From NCBI RefSeq assembly GCF_003265705.1, contig NW_020312775.1, positions 112,402-176,401 on the forward strand: a stretch of 64,000 nucleotides of DNA, given 5' to 3'. The translations under genes and the position numbers were made by a program. A model generated the notes under the pieces. That model worked only from the letters and a program-made list of their open reading frames with translations. It searched no databases and was not told where the DNA came from. The DNA comes from Callorhinus ursinus. Lineage: Eukaryota; Chordata; Mammalia; Carnivora; Otariidae. Below, piece by piece: positions 32,988 through 45,040 of the stretch (positions within the stretch are counted from its first letter, which is position 1; the number at the start of each line of letters is the position of its first letter).

Positions 32988-33184
32988 GGGGCGCCTGGGT
33001 GGCTCAGTCGTTAAGTGTCTGCCTTTGGCTCAGGTCATGATCCCAGGGTCCTGGGATCGAGCCCCACATCAGGCTCCCTGCTCAGCGGGAAGCCTGCTTC
33101 TCCCTCTCCCACTCCCCCTGCTTGTGTTCCCTCTCTCGCTGTGTCTGTTTCTGTCAAATAAATGAATAAAATCTTTAAAAAAAA
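32988..33184 (+). mobile_element. CAN-SINE, young, with intact promoter boxes
   Basis: GGGCGCCTGGGTGGCTCAG head holding an A-box-like TGGCTCAGTCG and a B-box-like GGGATCGAGCCCC, as in tRNA-derived RNA polymerase III promoters. Body ends 'tgcttgtgttccctctctcg' and AAATAAATGAATAAAATC. Duplication aaagaaatcccatttat at 32971-32987, repeated from 33185. Confidence 0.96.
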
Positions 33185-34442
33185 AAAGAAATCCCATTTA
33201 TGATAATATTGAAAAATAAAATACTTAGGAAAAAATTTAGCCAAGGAGGTAAAAGACCTGTACACTGAAAAGTATAAGAGATTTATAAAAGAGATAAATG
33301 GAAAGATATTTCATATTCATGGATTGGAACAATGAGTATTACAAAAGAGTCCATGGTACCCAAAGCAATCTACAGAGTCAGTGCAATCCCAATCAAAATT
33401 CCAATGTCATTTTTCATATAAATAGAAAAATATTATCCTAAATTTTGTTTGGAACCACAAAAGACCCTGAATAACCGAAACAATCCTGAGAAAGAGGGAC
33501 AAAGCTGGAGATACTACACTAGCTAACTTTAAGCTGATTACAAAGCTATAATAATCAAAACAGTATGGTACTGCCATGAAAACAAGCATGTAGACTAGTG
33601 GAACAGAATAGAGCTCAGAAATAAAGCCATGCATATACCATCAACTAATTTTTGACCCAGATGCCAAGAACACAGAATGGGGAAAATGCAGTCTCTTCAA
33701 TAAATGATGCTGGCAAAACTGGATATCCACATGAAAAAGAATGAAACTAGGCCCCTATCTTACACCACACATAAAAACTACCCTATGATCCAGGAATCCC
33801 ACACCTGGGTATATATCTGAAGAAACTGAAATAAGCATTTCAAAGAGATATCTGGACATTATGTCCATTGCAACATTATTCACAATAGCCAAGATATGGA
33901 AATAACCTAAATGCCCTTCAGTGGATGAATGGATAGAGAAAATGTGATATGATATATATATTGAATATTATCCAGCTATAAAAGAGAAGGAAATCTTGCA
34001 TTTGCAATAACATGGATGAATCTAGAGGGCATTAGGCTAAGTGAAATCATTCAGATAGAGACAGGCAAATACTGTATGGTATCACATATATGTGCAATCT
34101 GAAAAAAAGGCCAATTTCATAGAAACAGAGACTAGAATGGTACTTGACAGGGGCTGGGGGAGAGGGAAAGAGGAAGATGTAGGACAAAGGGCACAAAGTA
34201 TCAATAATAATAAGTACAGCATGATGACTGTAGGTAATAATGTGGCATTGTATACTTGAAAGTTCTTAAGTGTTCTTACCACAAGAAAGTTACCTGTATT
34301 AACTGTGTGATGTGATGGATATGCTAATTATCTTGATCTTGGTAATCATTCTACAATGTACATGTATATCAAATCATCATGTTGTATACTTCAAATACAT
34401 ATAATGATATTTGTAAGTTATTACGCAGCAAAGTTTTTTAAA

Positions 34443-34640
34443 AGATTTATTTACTTATTTTAAAGAGAGAGAGAGAACATGACTGGGGGGAGGGACAGAG
34501 GAAGAGGGAGAGAGAATCCTCAAGTGACCCCCTTTAGTGCAGAGCCTTATGTGGGGCTCATCCTACGACCCAGAGATCATGACCTGAGCCAAAATCAAGA
34601 GTCAGTCACTTAACTGACTGAGCCACCCATAGGTGCCCTG
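34443..34640 (-). mobile_element. CAN-SINE, antisense, diverged
   Basis: T-rich left end, 'gactgagccacccataggtgccc' right end with a 2-bp insertion in the head. Flanks caaagtttttt and gaaagtttttt. Confidence 0.9.
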
Positions 34641-34664
34641 AAAGTTTTTTTTTTTAAGTAAAAA

Positions 34665-35560
34665 TACAGCGTCCAGACTGGGAGAAAATATTGCAGATCT
34701 TATATATAAGGAACTAGTATCTGGAATATATACATAATTCTTACAATTCAGTAGTAAAAAGACAACCCAACTAAAAACGTTCAAATGGATGAAAAGACGT
34801 TTATCCATGGAAGATATACAAATGACCAAAAAGCACCTGAAAAGATGTTTCACATCATTAGTCATTAGATAAATGCAACTCAAAACTACAATGAGATACC
34901 ACTTCACACTCTCTAGAATCAAAAAGACAGATATTAACAAGTGCTGGTGAGGATGTGGAGAAATGAGAACCCTTGTAAACTGTTGGTGGTAATGTAAAAT
35001 GGTGCTGCTACTTTGGAAAATAGTCTGGCAGTTCCTCAAAATTTGAAAATAGTGTTACTATATGACCTAGCAATTCTATTCCTAGGTATTTACCCAATAG
35101 AAAAAAAATAATGTCCACACAAACACTTATACACAAGGTTCATAGTAGCATTATTCATGATAACCAAAAAGTATAAACAACTCAAATGTCCATCAATTGA
35201 TGAATGAAGAAATAAAATGTGGCACATCCATGCCATGGAATATTATTTGATAACGAAAAAGGATAAAGTACTGATGCATGCTACAACATGAATGAACCTT
35301 GAATATATCATGCTACATGAAGGAAATCAGAAACAAAAGTTCAAATGGATTGTTTGATTTCATTTATATGAAATGTCCATTGTAAGCAAATCCATATAGA
35401 CAGAAAGTAGATTAGTGTTTGCCTAGGAATAAAGGAAGTATTGGAGGAAAATATAAAAAATAATAATTGTCATTAGTTTAAACGTCTTATATCCATTAAA
35501 TTGTATGATAACAATTATTTTAATATGAATATGCAATCATTTAAAATTTCTGGAAAAAAA
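34665..35560 (+). mobile_element. Old L1 ORF2 end and 3'UTR, sense
   Basis: 'ccagactgggagaaaatattgc', 'ctcaaaactacaatgagatacc', 'aactgttggtggtaatgtaaaatgg', 'ccatggaatattatttgataac'. A second old L1 tail directly after the first one. Frames are broken. Confidence 0.85.
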
Positions 35561-36699
35561 GAAGAAAACAACGTTAACCATTAAGCACACATTCCCAAGG
35601 ATAGAGTTTTATTTTCCTACTGATTTGAGATGACATGTAAATGATGGCACCAAGCTTTGGGGAACCCAGAGTTGTCCGATTCCAAAGATTATATTCCTAA
35701 CCATTAATGTAAAAGTTAATCTCTTTTAGCTATAAGACCAGAAGACCTGACTTATCCCAGGTCTTCTATTCAGCTAAACAGTGAGACTCCAAACTTTTGA
35801 CATATATTCCAGTGTCTTGTGTAGCTGGGCCAAGGTTAAGTTATGTTTTCTTTTAGTTACTTTGTATTTCCTGGCATCAAAAAAATGTGCTTCTGTAATA
35901 TGAATCTGGAAAGTTAATTAAAGGGGCATAAGTCTATATGGAATGAAAAAAAGTGAGGTGATAACTCCTGAACCAGTGGCTATCTCAACCTTTCTTAATC
36001 GCTGCCTCTTGTCTGTCACCTTCTTTCTCAGCTTTGATGATTTTAAGTGAGTGTGTGTTGGGGCATCTATAGAAGGGTAAAGGAAGATATAGAGTGAAGA
36101 TGGTTGTTAGATGAGCTCTCAGAGGGGAAAATGTGAAGGGGAATATATGACAAACTTATAGCCTTAAATTGTAAATAACAAAAATTGGGACTACTAGTGT
36201 GAAAGTGCCTGTTCCTCCACACCTTCACCAAAATGACTACCATCAATTTTTAGAAATTTTTTCCAGTCTTAAAGGTTAGAAAATCATTTCTTATTGCTTA
36301 CATAATTCACTTTAATGGTTGCCTAAAATTCCATTATTCATTTAGGTGTGCCTTAATTAATTTAAGAAATTTCCTATTCTGAATACTTAGTTTCTTTCTA
36401 TAAATTCCCTGCTTTAACAATACTCTCTTAAACCTTTTTAGAATCAAGTTATATTAAAAAGAATATGGTTTATGTGTAAGTTGAATGGGCTCAATTAAAC
36501 TCTGCTTGCCTTCTCTATCCCACTACAAAATCATGAAACAAAAATCTAATATGAAAATCCATGAATACCTTAATAACAAAAAATTAGCAATGGACATATG
36601 AGCCTGAGCTCCTCTACTGGTGCCACTGTCAGGTATAGGTATCAGGATATATAATGTGTGACCTCTGGGAGCTCTTAATGACAGTGCGGTTGCCTTGAA
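35561..36699. other. No gene; possible antisense old L1 scraps
   Basis: Mostly unassigned. 36190-36310 ('tgcctgttcctccacaccttc') and 36320-36440 ('ccattattcatttaggtgtgcc') each resemble antisense ancient L1 ORF2, but in swapped order, so they would be separate fragments. Confidence 0.3.
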
Positions 36700-36905
36700 T
36701 AGGGTTTCTCAACCTCCGCACTATTTACACTCTGAATTATATAATTCTTTGTTGTAGGGGCTGTCCCATGCATTGTAGAAAGTTAACAAGCGTCCCTGGC
36801 CTCTACCCACTAAATGCTCATAGCACAACTTCCATCCCCATTTGTGACAACCAGAAATGTCTCCAGACGTTGCCAAATATCTCCTGGGAATGGAATGAGG
36901 ATCAG
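36700..36905 (-). mobile_element. MER5A (hAT-Charlie non-autonomous)
   Basis: 'agggtttctcaacctccgcac', 'ataattctttgttgtagggg', 'catgcattgtagaaagtt', 'ccctggcctctacccacta' and 'aatgtctccagacgttgcc' follow MER5A in reverse complement over nearly its full length. Confidence 0.9.
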
Positions 36906-37176
36906 CTTTTGTTTGCAGCCTTCAGTGCTATAACTGTAATTCAGAAATGGTGCCACAAGAGGGGAAGAAACTTATTCAGGTCCTCCGAATCAGTGATGGG
37001 TCAGGCACGGGGACAAACATTCCCTAACTTTCCTTCCATTGTCCTTCCCAGCAGACCTGTTATCCTTTTTGTTCTTCTGCTGTAACTTATAACCCAATGG
37101 CTCAAAAGCAGTTAGAGACATCCAGTTCAGATGTATCTCTGACCTATCCTAAAAGACACGAATTAAAATAAAGTAA
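36906..37176. other. No feature recognised
   Basis: Short unassigned stretch between MER5A and the L1 target site. The 105-codon frame at 36768-37085 starts inside MER5A and is spurious. Confidence 0.4.
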
Positions 37177-37189
37177 AAATAAAACAGGA

Positions 37190-37771
37190 TACCTGTCTTT
37201 CTCTGATTGATTTATTTCAGTCAGCATAATACCCTCCAGTTCCATCCATGTCATTGCAAATGGCAAGATTTCATTCCTTTTGATGGCTGCATAATATTCC
37301 ATTGTATATATTATGACCTCACTGATATGAGGAATTCTTAATCTCAGGAAACAAACTGAGGGTTGCTGGAGTGGTGGGGGGTGGGAGGGGTGGGGTGACT
37401 GGGTGATAGACATTGGGGAGGGTATGTGCTATGGTGAGTGCGGTGAATTGTGTAAGACTGTTGAATCACAGACCTGTACCTCTGAAACAAATAATATATT
37501 ATATGTTAAAAAAAAGAAGAAGAAGAAGAAGATAGCAGGAAGGGAAAAATGAAGGGGGGAGAATCAGAGGGGGAGATGAACCATGGGAGACTATGGACTC
37601 TGAAAAACAAACTGAGGGTTCTAGAGGGGAAGGGGTGGGGGGATGGGTTAGCCTGGTGATGGGTATTAAAGAGGGCACGTTCTGCATGGAGTACTGGGTG
37701 TTATACGCAAACAATGAATCATGGAACGCTACATCAAAAACTAATGATATGATGTATGGTGATTAACATAA

Positions 37772-37800
<29 letters not shown>
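37190..37800 (+). mobile_element. Twin-primed young L1 with inverted 5' part
   Basis: 37190-37309 is antisense (end of ORF2: 'gtctttctctgattgatttatttc'); from about 37310 sense 3'UTR runs to (AAAT)n. The duplication aaataaaacagga at 37177-37189 and 37801-37813 is perfect. The 3'UTR carries the internal A-rich fossil tail 'gttaaaaaaaagaagaag' (37505) before the terminal block. The short (TAAA)n tail has expanded. Confidence 0.93.
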
Positions 37801-37806
<6 letters not shown>

Positions 37807-37890
37807 AACAGGAAAGGACATAAAACAATTGGAAGGAATATATTTAATCATGAAGCCTCATGAAAATTTTTCTGGTTCGCTTTAGGTCTT

Positions 37891-38224
37891 AGGGAGGGTA
37901 TTGTGTGTTTTTGCTCCTTGAATAAACTTTGTAGAAAAGTGTGATGACGAAGGTACATTGTTGCCACCTCGTGACAGAAGCCTGAACTGCAGCTTGAATA
38001 TTGGGTAACTGGAAGGTAGGAGGGAGGGGCTGTGGCCAAAATTCAGCCAACAGTTTTCTGGAAGTCTGGGTGGAAAGCGGGGGGCATTGACAGTCTACAG
38101 GGATACTGACAGCTTCCAGACAGAAAGTGCAAACTTACTATGCTGGAGAGAAAGTAGTATGTGATAACCAAAAGATCATTTTTATTTTTATCCTTGAGAC
38201 CTATGGATAAAAAGTTAGAGACCA
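37891..38224 (+). repeat. Unclassified 335-bp repeat, copy B
   Basis: Aligns from 'agggagggtattgtg' to 'gttagagacca' with 2592-3134. It has no SINE at the site where copy A carries one. Homology to copy A ends exactly where a SINE head starts (38225). Confidence 0.72.
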
Positions 38225-38298
38225 GGGCGCCTGGGTGGCTCAGTCGGTTAAGTGCCTGACTCCTGATTTCAGCTCAGGTCATGATCTCAGGGTTGTAA
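38225..38298 (+). mobile_element. CAN-SINE head only, cut at an L1 junction
   Basis: 74 bp of head 'gggcgcctgggtggctcag' to 'atgatctcagggttgta', then a direct join to antisense old L1 endonuclease-region DNA. The 3' half and A tail are missing, which new insertions keep, so this marks a deletion or recombination breakpoint. Confidence 0.9.
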
Positions 38299-39430
38299 CT
38301 GAGTGTTCTATATATGTCCATTAGATCTGGTTGGTTTATACTGTTGTTAAAGTTCTCTATTATTGACCTTTTGTCTACTTGTTCTATCCATTATTAAGAC
38401 TGGGTGTTTGAAATTCTAAGCTATAGTTGTAGAATTGTCTATTTCTTCCATAAATCCTGTCCGTTTTTAATTCCTATACTTGGGGTTCTGTGGTTAGGTG
38501 TGTACATGTTTATAATTATTGTATCTTTTTTTATGGATTGGCCCTTTTATCAGTATACAATGATCTTAGTCTCTTGTAACAATTTTTTTTTTTTTACTTA
38601 AAGACTACTTTAGTATTAGTGTAACTGCTGAAACTCTCTTTTAGTTATTATTTGCATGGAATATCTATTTATATCCTTTCACTTTCAACTTATTTGCATC
38701 TTTGGATCTAAAGTGATTCTTATAAACCACATATATTTGGATCATGTTTTATCAGTTCTTCCAATCTTTGTCTTTAATTGGAAAGTCTAACCTATGTACA
38801 TTTAAAGTAATTACTCATAAGTATTGACTTACTTTTCTCATTTTACTATTTGTTTTCAATATGTCGCAGTTTCTTTTTTTGTTGTTGTTGTTCCTTGATG
38901 CTTCCATTACTGCCTTCTGTAATTAATTGATTTTGTCTAATGTACCATTTTGATTCCCTTCTCATTTCTTTTTCTGCTTATATTTTAGTGTTTTCCTTAG
39001 AGGTTACCTTGGGGATTACATTATCATCATTATAACATTAAAGTTTGAATTAATACCAATTGAGTTTCAACAGTATACAAAATTTCTGCTTCTTTACAGC
39101 TCAATTCCACTATTGTTATTTTAAAAAATAAATTTTTATACGTTTTGTGCCCATTAACATACTTTTATAATTATTGATTTTTGGATTCATCTTTTAAATA
39201 ATACAGGGGAAAATTGAAATGTTTCATCTCAAATATGTAATGTTACTGGCTTTTATGTTTACCTATGTAGTTATGTTACCATTGGTCATCATTGCTTTGT
39301 ATGCTTTTCAGTTACTGCTTAGTGTTCTCTCATTTCAGTCTTGGAAGACTCCCTTCATCATTTCTTCTAAAGCAGATCTACTAGTGTTGGACTCCCTCAG
39401 CTTTTTTTTCATCATGATAAGTGTATTCTT
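38299..39430 (-). mobile_element. Old L1 endonuclease-to-ORF1 region, antisense
   Basis: 'gttctatatatgtccattagatctgg', 'atatctatttatatcctttcac', 'agcagatctactagtgttgg' and 'ctccctcagctttttttt' in antisense L1M order. Frames are broken. Confidence 0.75.
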
Positions 39431-39835
39431 ATTTTTTAAGTTTTTATTCAAATTCTAGTTAGTTAACATACAGTATAATATTAGTCTCAGGTATACAATA
39501 TAGGGATTCAACATTTCCATACAACACCCTGTGCTCATCATGACAAGTGCCCTCCTTAATCCCCATCACCTATATAAGCCATTCCCCCACCCGCTCGCCT
39601 CTGGTAGCCATCAGGTTGCTCTATAATTAAGAGCCTGTTTCTTGATTTCTCTCTCTCTCTTTTATTTTTTTCCCATTGTTTGTTCTGTTTCTTAAATTCC
39701 ACATATGAGTGAAATCATATGGTACTTGTCTTTCTCTGACTGACTTATTTCATTTAGCGTAATACTTTCTAGCTTGATCCAAGTGATTGCAAATGGCAAG
39801 ATTTCTTTCTTTTTATGACTGAATAATATTCCATT

Positions 39836-39837
<2 letters not shown>

Positions 39838-39879
<42 letters not shown>
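39838..39879. repeat. (CA)n microsatellite at an L1 deletion
   Basis: About 21 CA units directly after 'aatattccattgta'. Downstream text resumes about 450 bp deeper in L1 than expected, so the tract sits at a deletion point. Confidence 0.92.
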
Positions 39880-39882
<3 letters not shown>

Positions 39883-40200
39883 CTTTACATATTTAGGATA
39901 CTAACCCTTCATTGGATATGTTATTTGCAAATATCTTCTCCCATTTGGTAGGATGCCTTTTAGTTTTGATTGTTTCCTTCACTGTGCCAAAACTTTTTAT
40001 TTTGATTAGTCTCAATAGTTTATTTTTGCTTTTATTTCCCTTGCTTCAGGAGACATCTAGAAAAATGATGCTAAGCCAATGTCAGAGACATTACTGCCTG
40101 TGCTCACTTCTAGGATTTTTATGGTTTCAAGTCTCACATTTAGGTCCTTAATCCATTTCTAGTTTGTTTTTCTGTATGGTGAAGGAAAATGGTCTACTTT

Positions 40201-40561
40201 TATTTTTTTAAGTTTTTATTTAAATTCTAGTTAGTTGGGGCGCTTGGGTGACTCAGTTGGTTAAGTGTCCGACTCCTGGCTTTGGCTTAGGTCATGATCT
40301 CACGATTGGGAGATCGAGCCCCATATGGGGCTCGCACTCAGCATGGAGTCTGCTTAAAATTCTCTTGCCTTCTGACCCTCCCCCACTCACACACTCACGC
40401 TCTCTCTCTAAAATAAATAAATAAAATCTTTTAAAAAATAAATAAAATCTAGTTAGTTAACATATAGTGTAATATTGGTTTCAGGATTAGAATTTAGTGG
40501 TTCATCACTTACATATAACACCCAGTGCTCATCACAACAAGTGCCCTCCTTAATAAAAGTA
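40201..40561 (-). mobile_element. L1 3' end insertion, older terminus, carrying a SINE
   Basis: Antisense 'aagtttttatttaaattc' to 'gtgccctccttaataaaag'. Flanks tctacttt (40193-40200) and ttctacttt (from 40562). Confidence 0.85.
40237..40443 (+). mobile_element. CAN-SINE nested in an L1 3' end
   Basis: Head 'ggggcgcttgggtgactcag'. Duplication aattctagttagtt (to 40236) against aaatctagttagtt (after about 40443). Confidence 0.94.
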
Positions 40562-41927
40562 TTCTACTTTTTTTCCTTTTGCATATAGCTGTCCAGTTTT
40601 TCCAACACCATTTGTTGAAGAGACTGTCTTTTTACCACTATATATTCATTCTTCCTTTGTCAAAGATTAATTGATGATATAATTGTAGATTTATTTCTGG
40701 GTTTTCTGTTCTGTTCCCTTGATCCTTCTATTGTTATGCCAGTACCATACTGTTTTAATTACTAACACTGTAGTATAATCTGGAATTGCAATACCTCCAG
40801 CTTTGCTTTTCTTTTTCAAGGTTGCTTTGTCTATTTCCCATCTTTTGTGGTTCTATGCAAATTTTAAGATTGTTTGTTCTAGTTCTGTAAAAAATGCTGT
40901 TGGTATTTTGATAAGGATTGCATTAAATCTGTAGATTTCTTTGGGTAGTATAGATGTTTACAATATTTGTTCTTTCAACCAATGAGCCTGGCATGTCTTT
41001 CCATTTCTTTGTGTCATCTTCAATTTCTTTCATCGGTGTTTTATAGTTTTCAGAGTACAGGTCTTTCACCTCTTTGGTTAAGTTTATTCCTAGAAATTTT
41101 GTTTTTGGTGCAATTGTAAATGGGATTGTTTTCTTAATTTCGTTTTCTGCTGCTTCATTATTTGTGTATAGGAATGCAACAGATTTCTGTACATTGATTT
41201 TGTATACTCTGACTTTACTAAATCCATTTATCAGTTCTAGTCATGTTTTGGTGGAAACTTTTGGGTTTTTTATATATATTATGTCATCTGCAAATAGTGA
41301 AAATTTTACTTCTTCCTTACCAATTTGATTACCTTTATTTCTTTATGTTGTCTAACTGCTCTGGCTAGGAGTTCCAGTACTATGTGGAATAGAAGTGGTG
41401 AGAGTGGACATCCTTATCTTGTTCTTAACTTTAGGGGGAAAGCTCTCAGTTTTTCACCATGGAGTATGAGGTTGGCTGGGGCTTTTTCATGTAAGACCTT
41501 TATATGTTGAGGTATGTTCCCTCCAGACCTACTTTCCAGAGGATTTTTATCATGGTTTTTGTATTTTGTCAGATGCTTTTTCTGCATCAATCAAAATAAT
41601 CATATGGGGTTTTTTTTAATCCTTTTTCTCATTGATATGATGCATCATGTTGATTGATTTGCACATATTGAACTACTCTTGCATCCAGGGAATAAATCAC
41701 ATGTGATCATGATAAATGATTTTTTAAAATGTATTGTTGGATTCTGTTTACTAGTATTTTGTTGAGGATTTTTGCATCTATGTTCATCAGAGATATTGGC
41801 CTGTAGTTCTCTGTTTTTGTGGTGTCTACCCTGTTTTGATATCAGGGTAATACTGGCCTAATAGGATGAACTGAAGTTTTCCTTCCTTTTCTATTTTTTT
41901 GAAAAGTTGAAAAGAATAGGTATTAAC

Positions 41928-41955
41928 TCTTTCTTTCTTTCTTTCTTTTCTTTTT

Positions 41956-42003
<48 letters not shown>

Positions 42004-42004
42004 T
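41928..42004. repeat. (TTTC)n microsatellite
   Basis: CTTT runs of about 18 units with two interruptions, inside antisense L1 ORF2. Followed by 'attatgttcaattagcc', a short L1 3'-end-like phrase, so it may be the overgrown tail of a tiny L1 insert. Confidence 0.9.
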
Positions 42005-43035
42005 CATTATGTTCAATTAGCCATAAATGTTTGGTTGAATTCACCTGTGAATCACCTGGACTTTTGTTTGTTGGAAATTTTTTTATTACTGATTCAACCT
42101 CCTTTTCAATCAGTCTGTTCAAATTTTCTATTTTTTCCTGCTTTAGTTTTGGTCACTTATATATTTCTAAGAATATCCATTTCTTCTAAGTTGTCCAATT
42201 TGTTGACATACAGTTTTTCATAATACTCTGTTGAAATTGTTCATATTTCTATGCTGTTAACTGTTATTTCTCCTTTTTTATTAATGATTTTGTTTGAGTT
42301 CATTCCCCCTCTCTCCCTCTCTCTCTGTCTCTGAATCTGGTTAAAGGTATACCAATTTTGTTGGTCTCAAAGAACAAGCTCCTGGTTTCATTGATCTGTT
42401 GTGTTTTTTAGTTTCTATGTCATTTATTTCTATTCTAATATTTATTATTCCCTTCCTTCTGCTGGGTTTGGGTTTTGTTCTTTTTCCAGCTCCCTTGTGT
42501 GTAAGGTTAGGTTGTTTGAGATTTTTCTTGCTTCTTGAGGTAGGCCTATATTGCTGGAGATTTCCTCCCTAGAACCACTTTTCTTGTATCCCAAATGTTT
42601 TGAACCATTGTGTTTTCATTTTCATTTGTTTCCATGTAATTTTTTATTTCTTCTTTGATTTTGTGGTTGACCCATTCATTGTTTAGTAGCATATTATTTA
42701 ACTTCCATGTGTTTGTGGTCTTTCCAGATTTTTTATTGTGGTTGATTTCGAGTTTCATAGCATTGTGCTCAGAAAACATGCATGGTATGATTTTGATCTT
42801 TTTGAATTTGTTGAGACTTGATTTGTGGACAAGTGATCCACAGATCACAATATGTGATCTATTTTGGAGAATGTTCCATGTGTACTTGAAAATAATGTGT
42901 ATTCTGCTGTTTTAGAATGGAATGTTCAGAATATGTTTGTTAAATCAATCTGGTCCAGTGTGTTATTCAAAGTCACTGTGCTTCTTGAATTTCTATTTGG
43001 ATGATCTGTCCAATGACGTAAGTCGGATGGTAATG

Positions 43036-43265
43036 TCCCCCTACTATTATTGTATTACTATCGATAACTTCCTTTATGTTTGTTATTAGCTGCTTTATGT
43101 ATTTGGATACTCCTATGTTGGGTACATAAATATTTACAATTGTTATAACTTCTTGTTGGATTTTTCCCTTTATGATTATATAGTGTTCTTCTTTATCTCT
43201 TGTTACATTCTCCTATTATTATTGTATTACTATCAATTATTTCCATTATGTTTGTTATTAACTGT
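43036..43265. repeat. Local 55-bp direct repeat in the L1 endonuclease region
   Basis: 'ctattattattgtattactatc' text at 43040-43092 recurs at 43213-43265, 173 bp later, with similar flanks ('ttatgtttgttatta'). The second copy replaces the L1 text normally found there. Confidence 0.75.
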
Positions 43266-45040
43266 TTGGACTCTTTTAGATCTTGTTTATCTGGTAATAT
43301 CTTAATTTGTCCTGCATTTTTTAAGGGCAACTTTGCTGGGCATAGAATTCCTGGTTCACTTTTTTTTTTCTTTCAGCCCTTTAAAAATGTCTTCCCGTTG
43401 ACTTCTGGCAACATGATTTCTGATATGTAATTGGCTATTAATCATATTTAGTAGCCCATATATATAAGACGTCACTTCCCTCTTACTGATTTCAAGATTC
43501 TTTTTCTTTTGACAAGTTGACTCTAATGTACCTCAATGTGAATCTCTTTAGATTTATTCTTCTTAGGGTTTATTCACCTTCTTGGCAATGTAAATTCATA
43601 TCATTCATCAAATTTGGAAAGGTTTCAGCCATTATTCTTTCAATTATTCTCTCTTCCCTCATCTCTCATCTCCCTCAAATTCTCTATGTAGCTTGAAGGT
43701 GTCCCACGGGCCTCTTCAGCTCTGTTCATTTTTTCCCCATTCCTTTCTTCTTCTGCTCCTAAACCTGGATAATTTCAAATGCCATATCTTCAAGCTTGCT
43801 GATTCTTTCTTCTGACTGAAGAACTGATGAGCCAATCTAGCAATTTTTTCATTTCAATCGTATTTTTCAGCTCCAGAATTGGTATTTGACTCCTTGTTGA
43901 AATTTTTGTCTTATTGTTGATATTCCCTATTTGGTGAGACATTTGGTTCCTGATTTACTTTTGTGTGTGTGTGTGTGTGTTTCAATTTTTTTACTTAAAT
44001 TTTAGTTAGTTAACATATAGTGTAATATTCATTTCAGGAGCAAAATTCAGTGATTCCTCACTTACATATAACATGCAGTGCTTAACACAACAAGTGCCCT
44101 CCTTAATACCCATCACTCATTTAGCCAACACCACCACCCACCTCCCCTCCAGTAACTTTCAGTTTGTTCTTGATAGTTAAGTGTCTCTAATGGTTTCCCT
44201 CTCTCTTTTTTTCCCTTTCCCCTATGTTCTTCTGTTTTGTTTCTTAAATTCTACATATGAGTGAAATCATATGGTATTTGTCCTTCACAGACAGTTATTT
44301 CACTTACCATAATACACTCTAGCTCCATACATGTCATTGCAAATGGCAAGATTTCATTCTTTTTGAAGGCTGAGTAATATTCCACTATATATACGTATAT
44401 ATATAGTGGTATAATGTATATACAACTTCTTTATCCATTCATCTGTCGATGAACATATGGACTCTTTCCATATTGTGGCTGTTGTGGATATTGCTGCTAT
44501 AAACATTGAGGTTCATGTGCTCCTTCAAATCACTGTTTGTATCCTTTGGGGTAAATACCTAGTAGTGCAATAGCTGGGTCATAGGGTAGCTCTATTTTTA
44601 ACTTTTGACAAACCTCCATACTGCTTTCCAAAGTGGCTGCACCAGTTTTCATCCCACCAACAATATAAGAGGGCTCCCCTTTCTCTGCATCCTTGCCAAC
44701 ATCTGTTGTTTACTGACATGTTAATTTTAGCCATTCTGACCAGTGTGAGGTGGTATCTCATTATGGTTTTGATTTGTATTCCCTTGATGCTGAGTGATGT
44801 TGAACATTTTTTCATGTGTCTGTTAACCATTTGTATGTCTTATTTGGAGAAATGTCTGTTCATGTCTTCTGCTCATTTCTTGACTGGATTTTTTTGTTTT
44901 TGTTTTTTGGGTGTTGAGTTTGATAAGTTCTTATAGATTTTGGAAACTAGTTCTTTATTGGATAAGACATTTGCAAACATCTTCTCCCAATCTGTAGGTT
45001 GCCTTTTAGTTTTGTTGACTGTTTCCTTTGCTGTGTAAAA

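Larger units (their letters stand above)
29467..34440 (+). mobile_element. Old L1M, nearly complete, sense
   Basis: In order: 5'UTR-like C-rich DNA with 70-bp units (29467-30600), ORF1 region (30600-31900; 'ttaaaaagcaagaaaacatg', 'gacagacaaaagttgaggg'), ORF2 (31900-33860; 'aggattcccactctcacc', 'aaactggatatccacatg') and 3'UTR (to 34440). The endonuclease part is largely missing at about 32400, where text jumps to the RT region. Insertions: GAAA microsatellite, a tiny twin-primed L1, a SINE. No frame survives. Confidence 0.8.
39431..43962 (-). mobile_element. Long antisense L1, 3'UTR to ORF1
   Basis: The older 3' terminus ('aagtttttattcaaattc', 'tagttagttaacatacag') is followed by the end of ORF2, RT (about 41000-41850), endonuclease (about 42600-43300) and ORF1 (to about 43962). 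About 450 bp of ORF2 end is missing at the CA microsatellite (39838). Insertions: an L1 3' end with its own SINE, and a TTTC microsatellite. No long ORF2 frame remains; 42546-42848 is the longest endonuclease-region piece (100 codons). Confidence 0.85.

Noticed and set aside
32988..33060. tRNA-like sequences (also in every other CAN-SINE head)
   Set aside because: They are tRNA-derived SINE heads fused to SINE bodies and A tails, without a mature tRNA fold or context.
36768..37085. 105-codon plus-strand frame
   Set aside because: It starts inside a MER5A element and has no family features.
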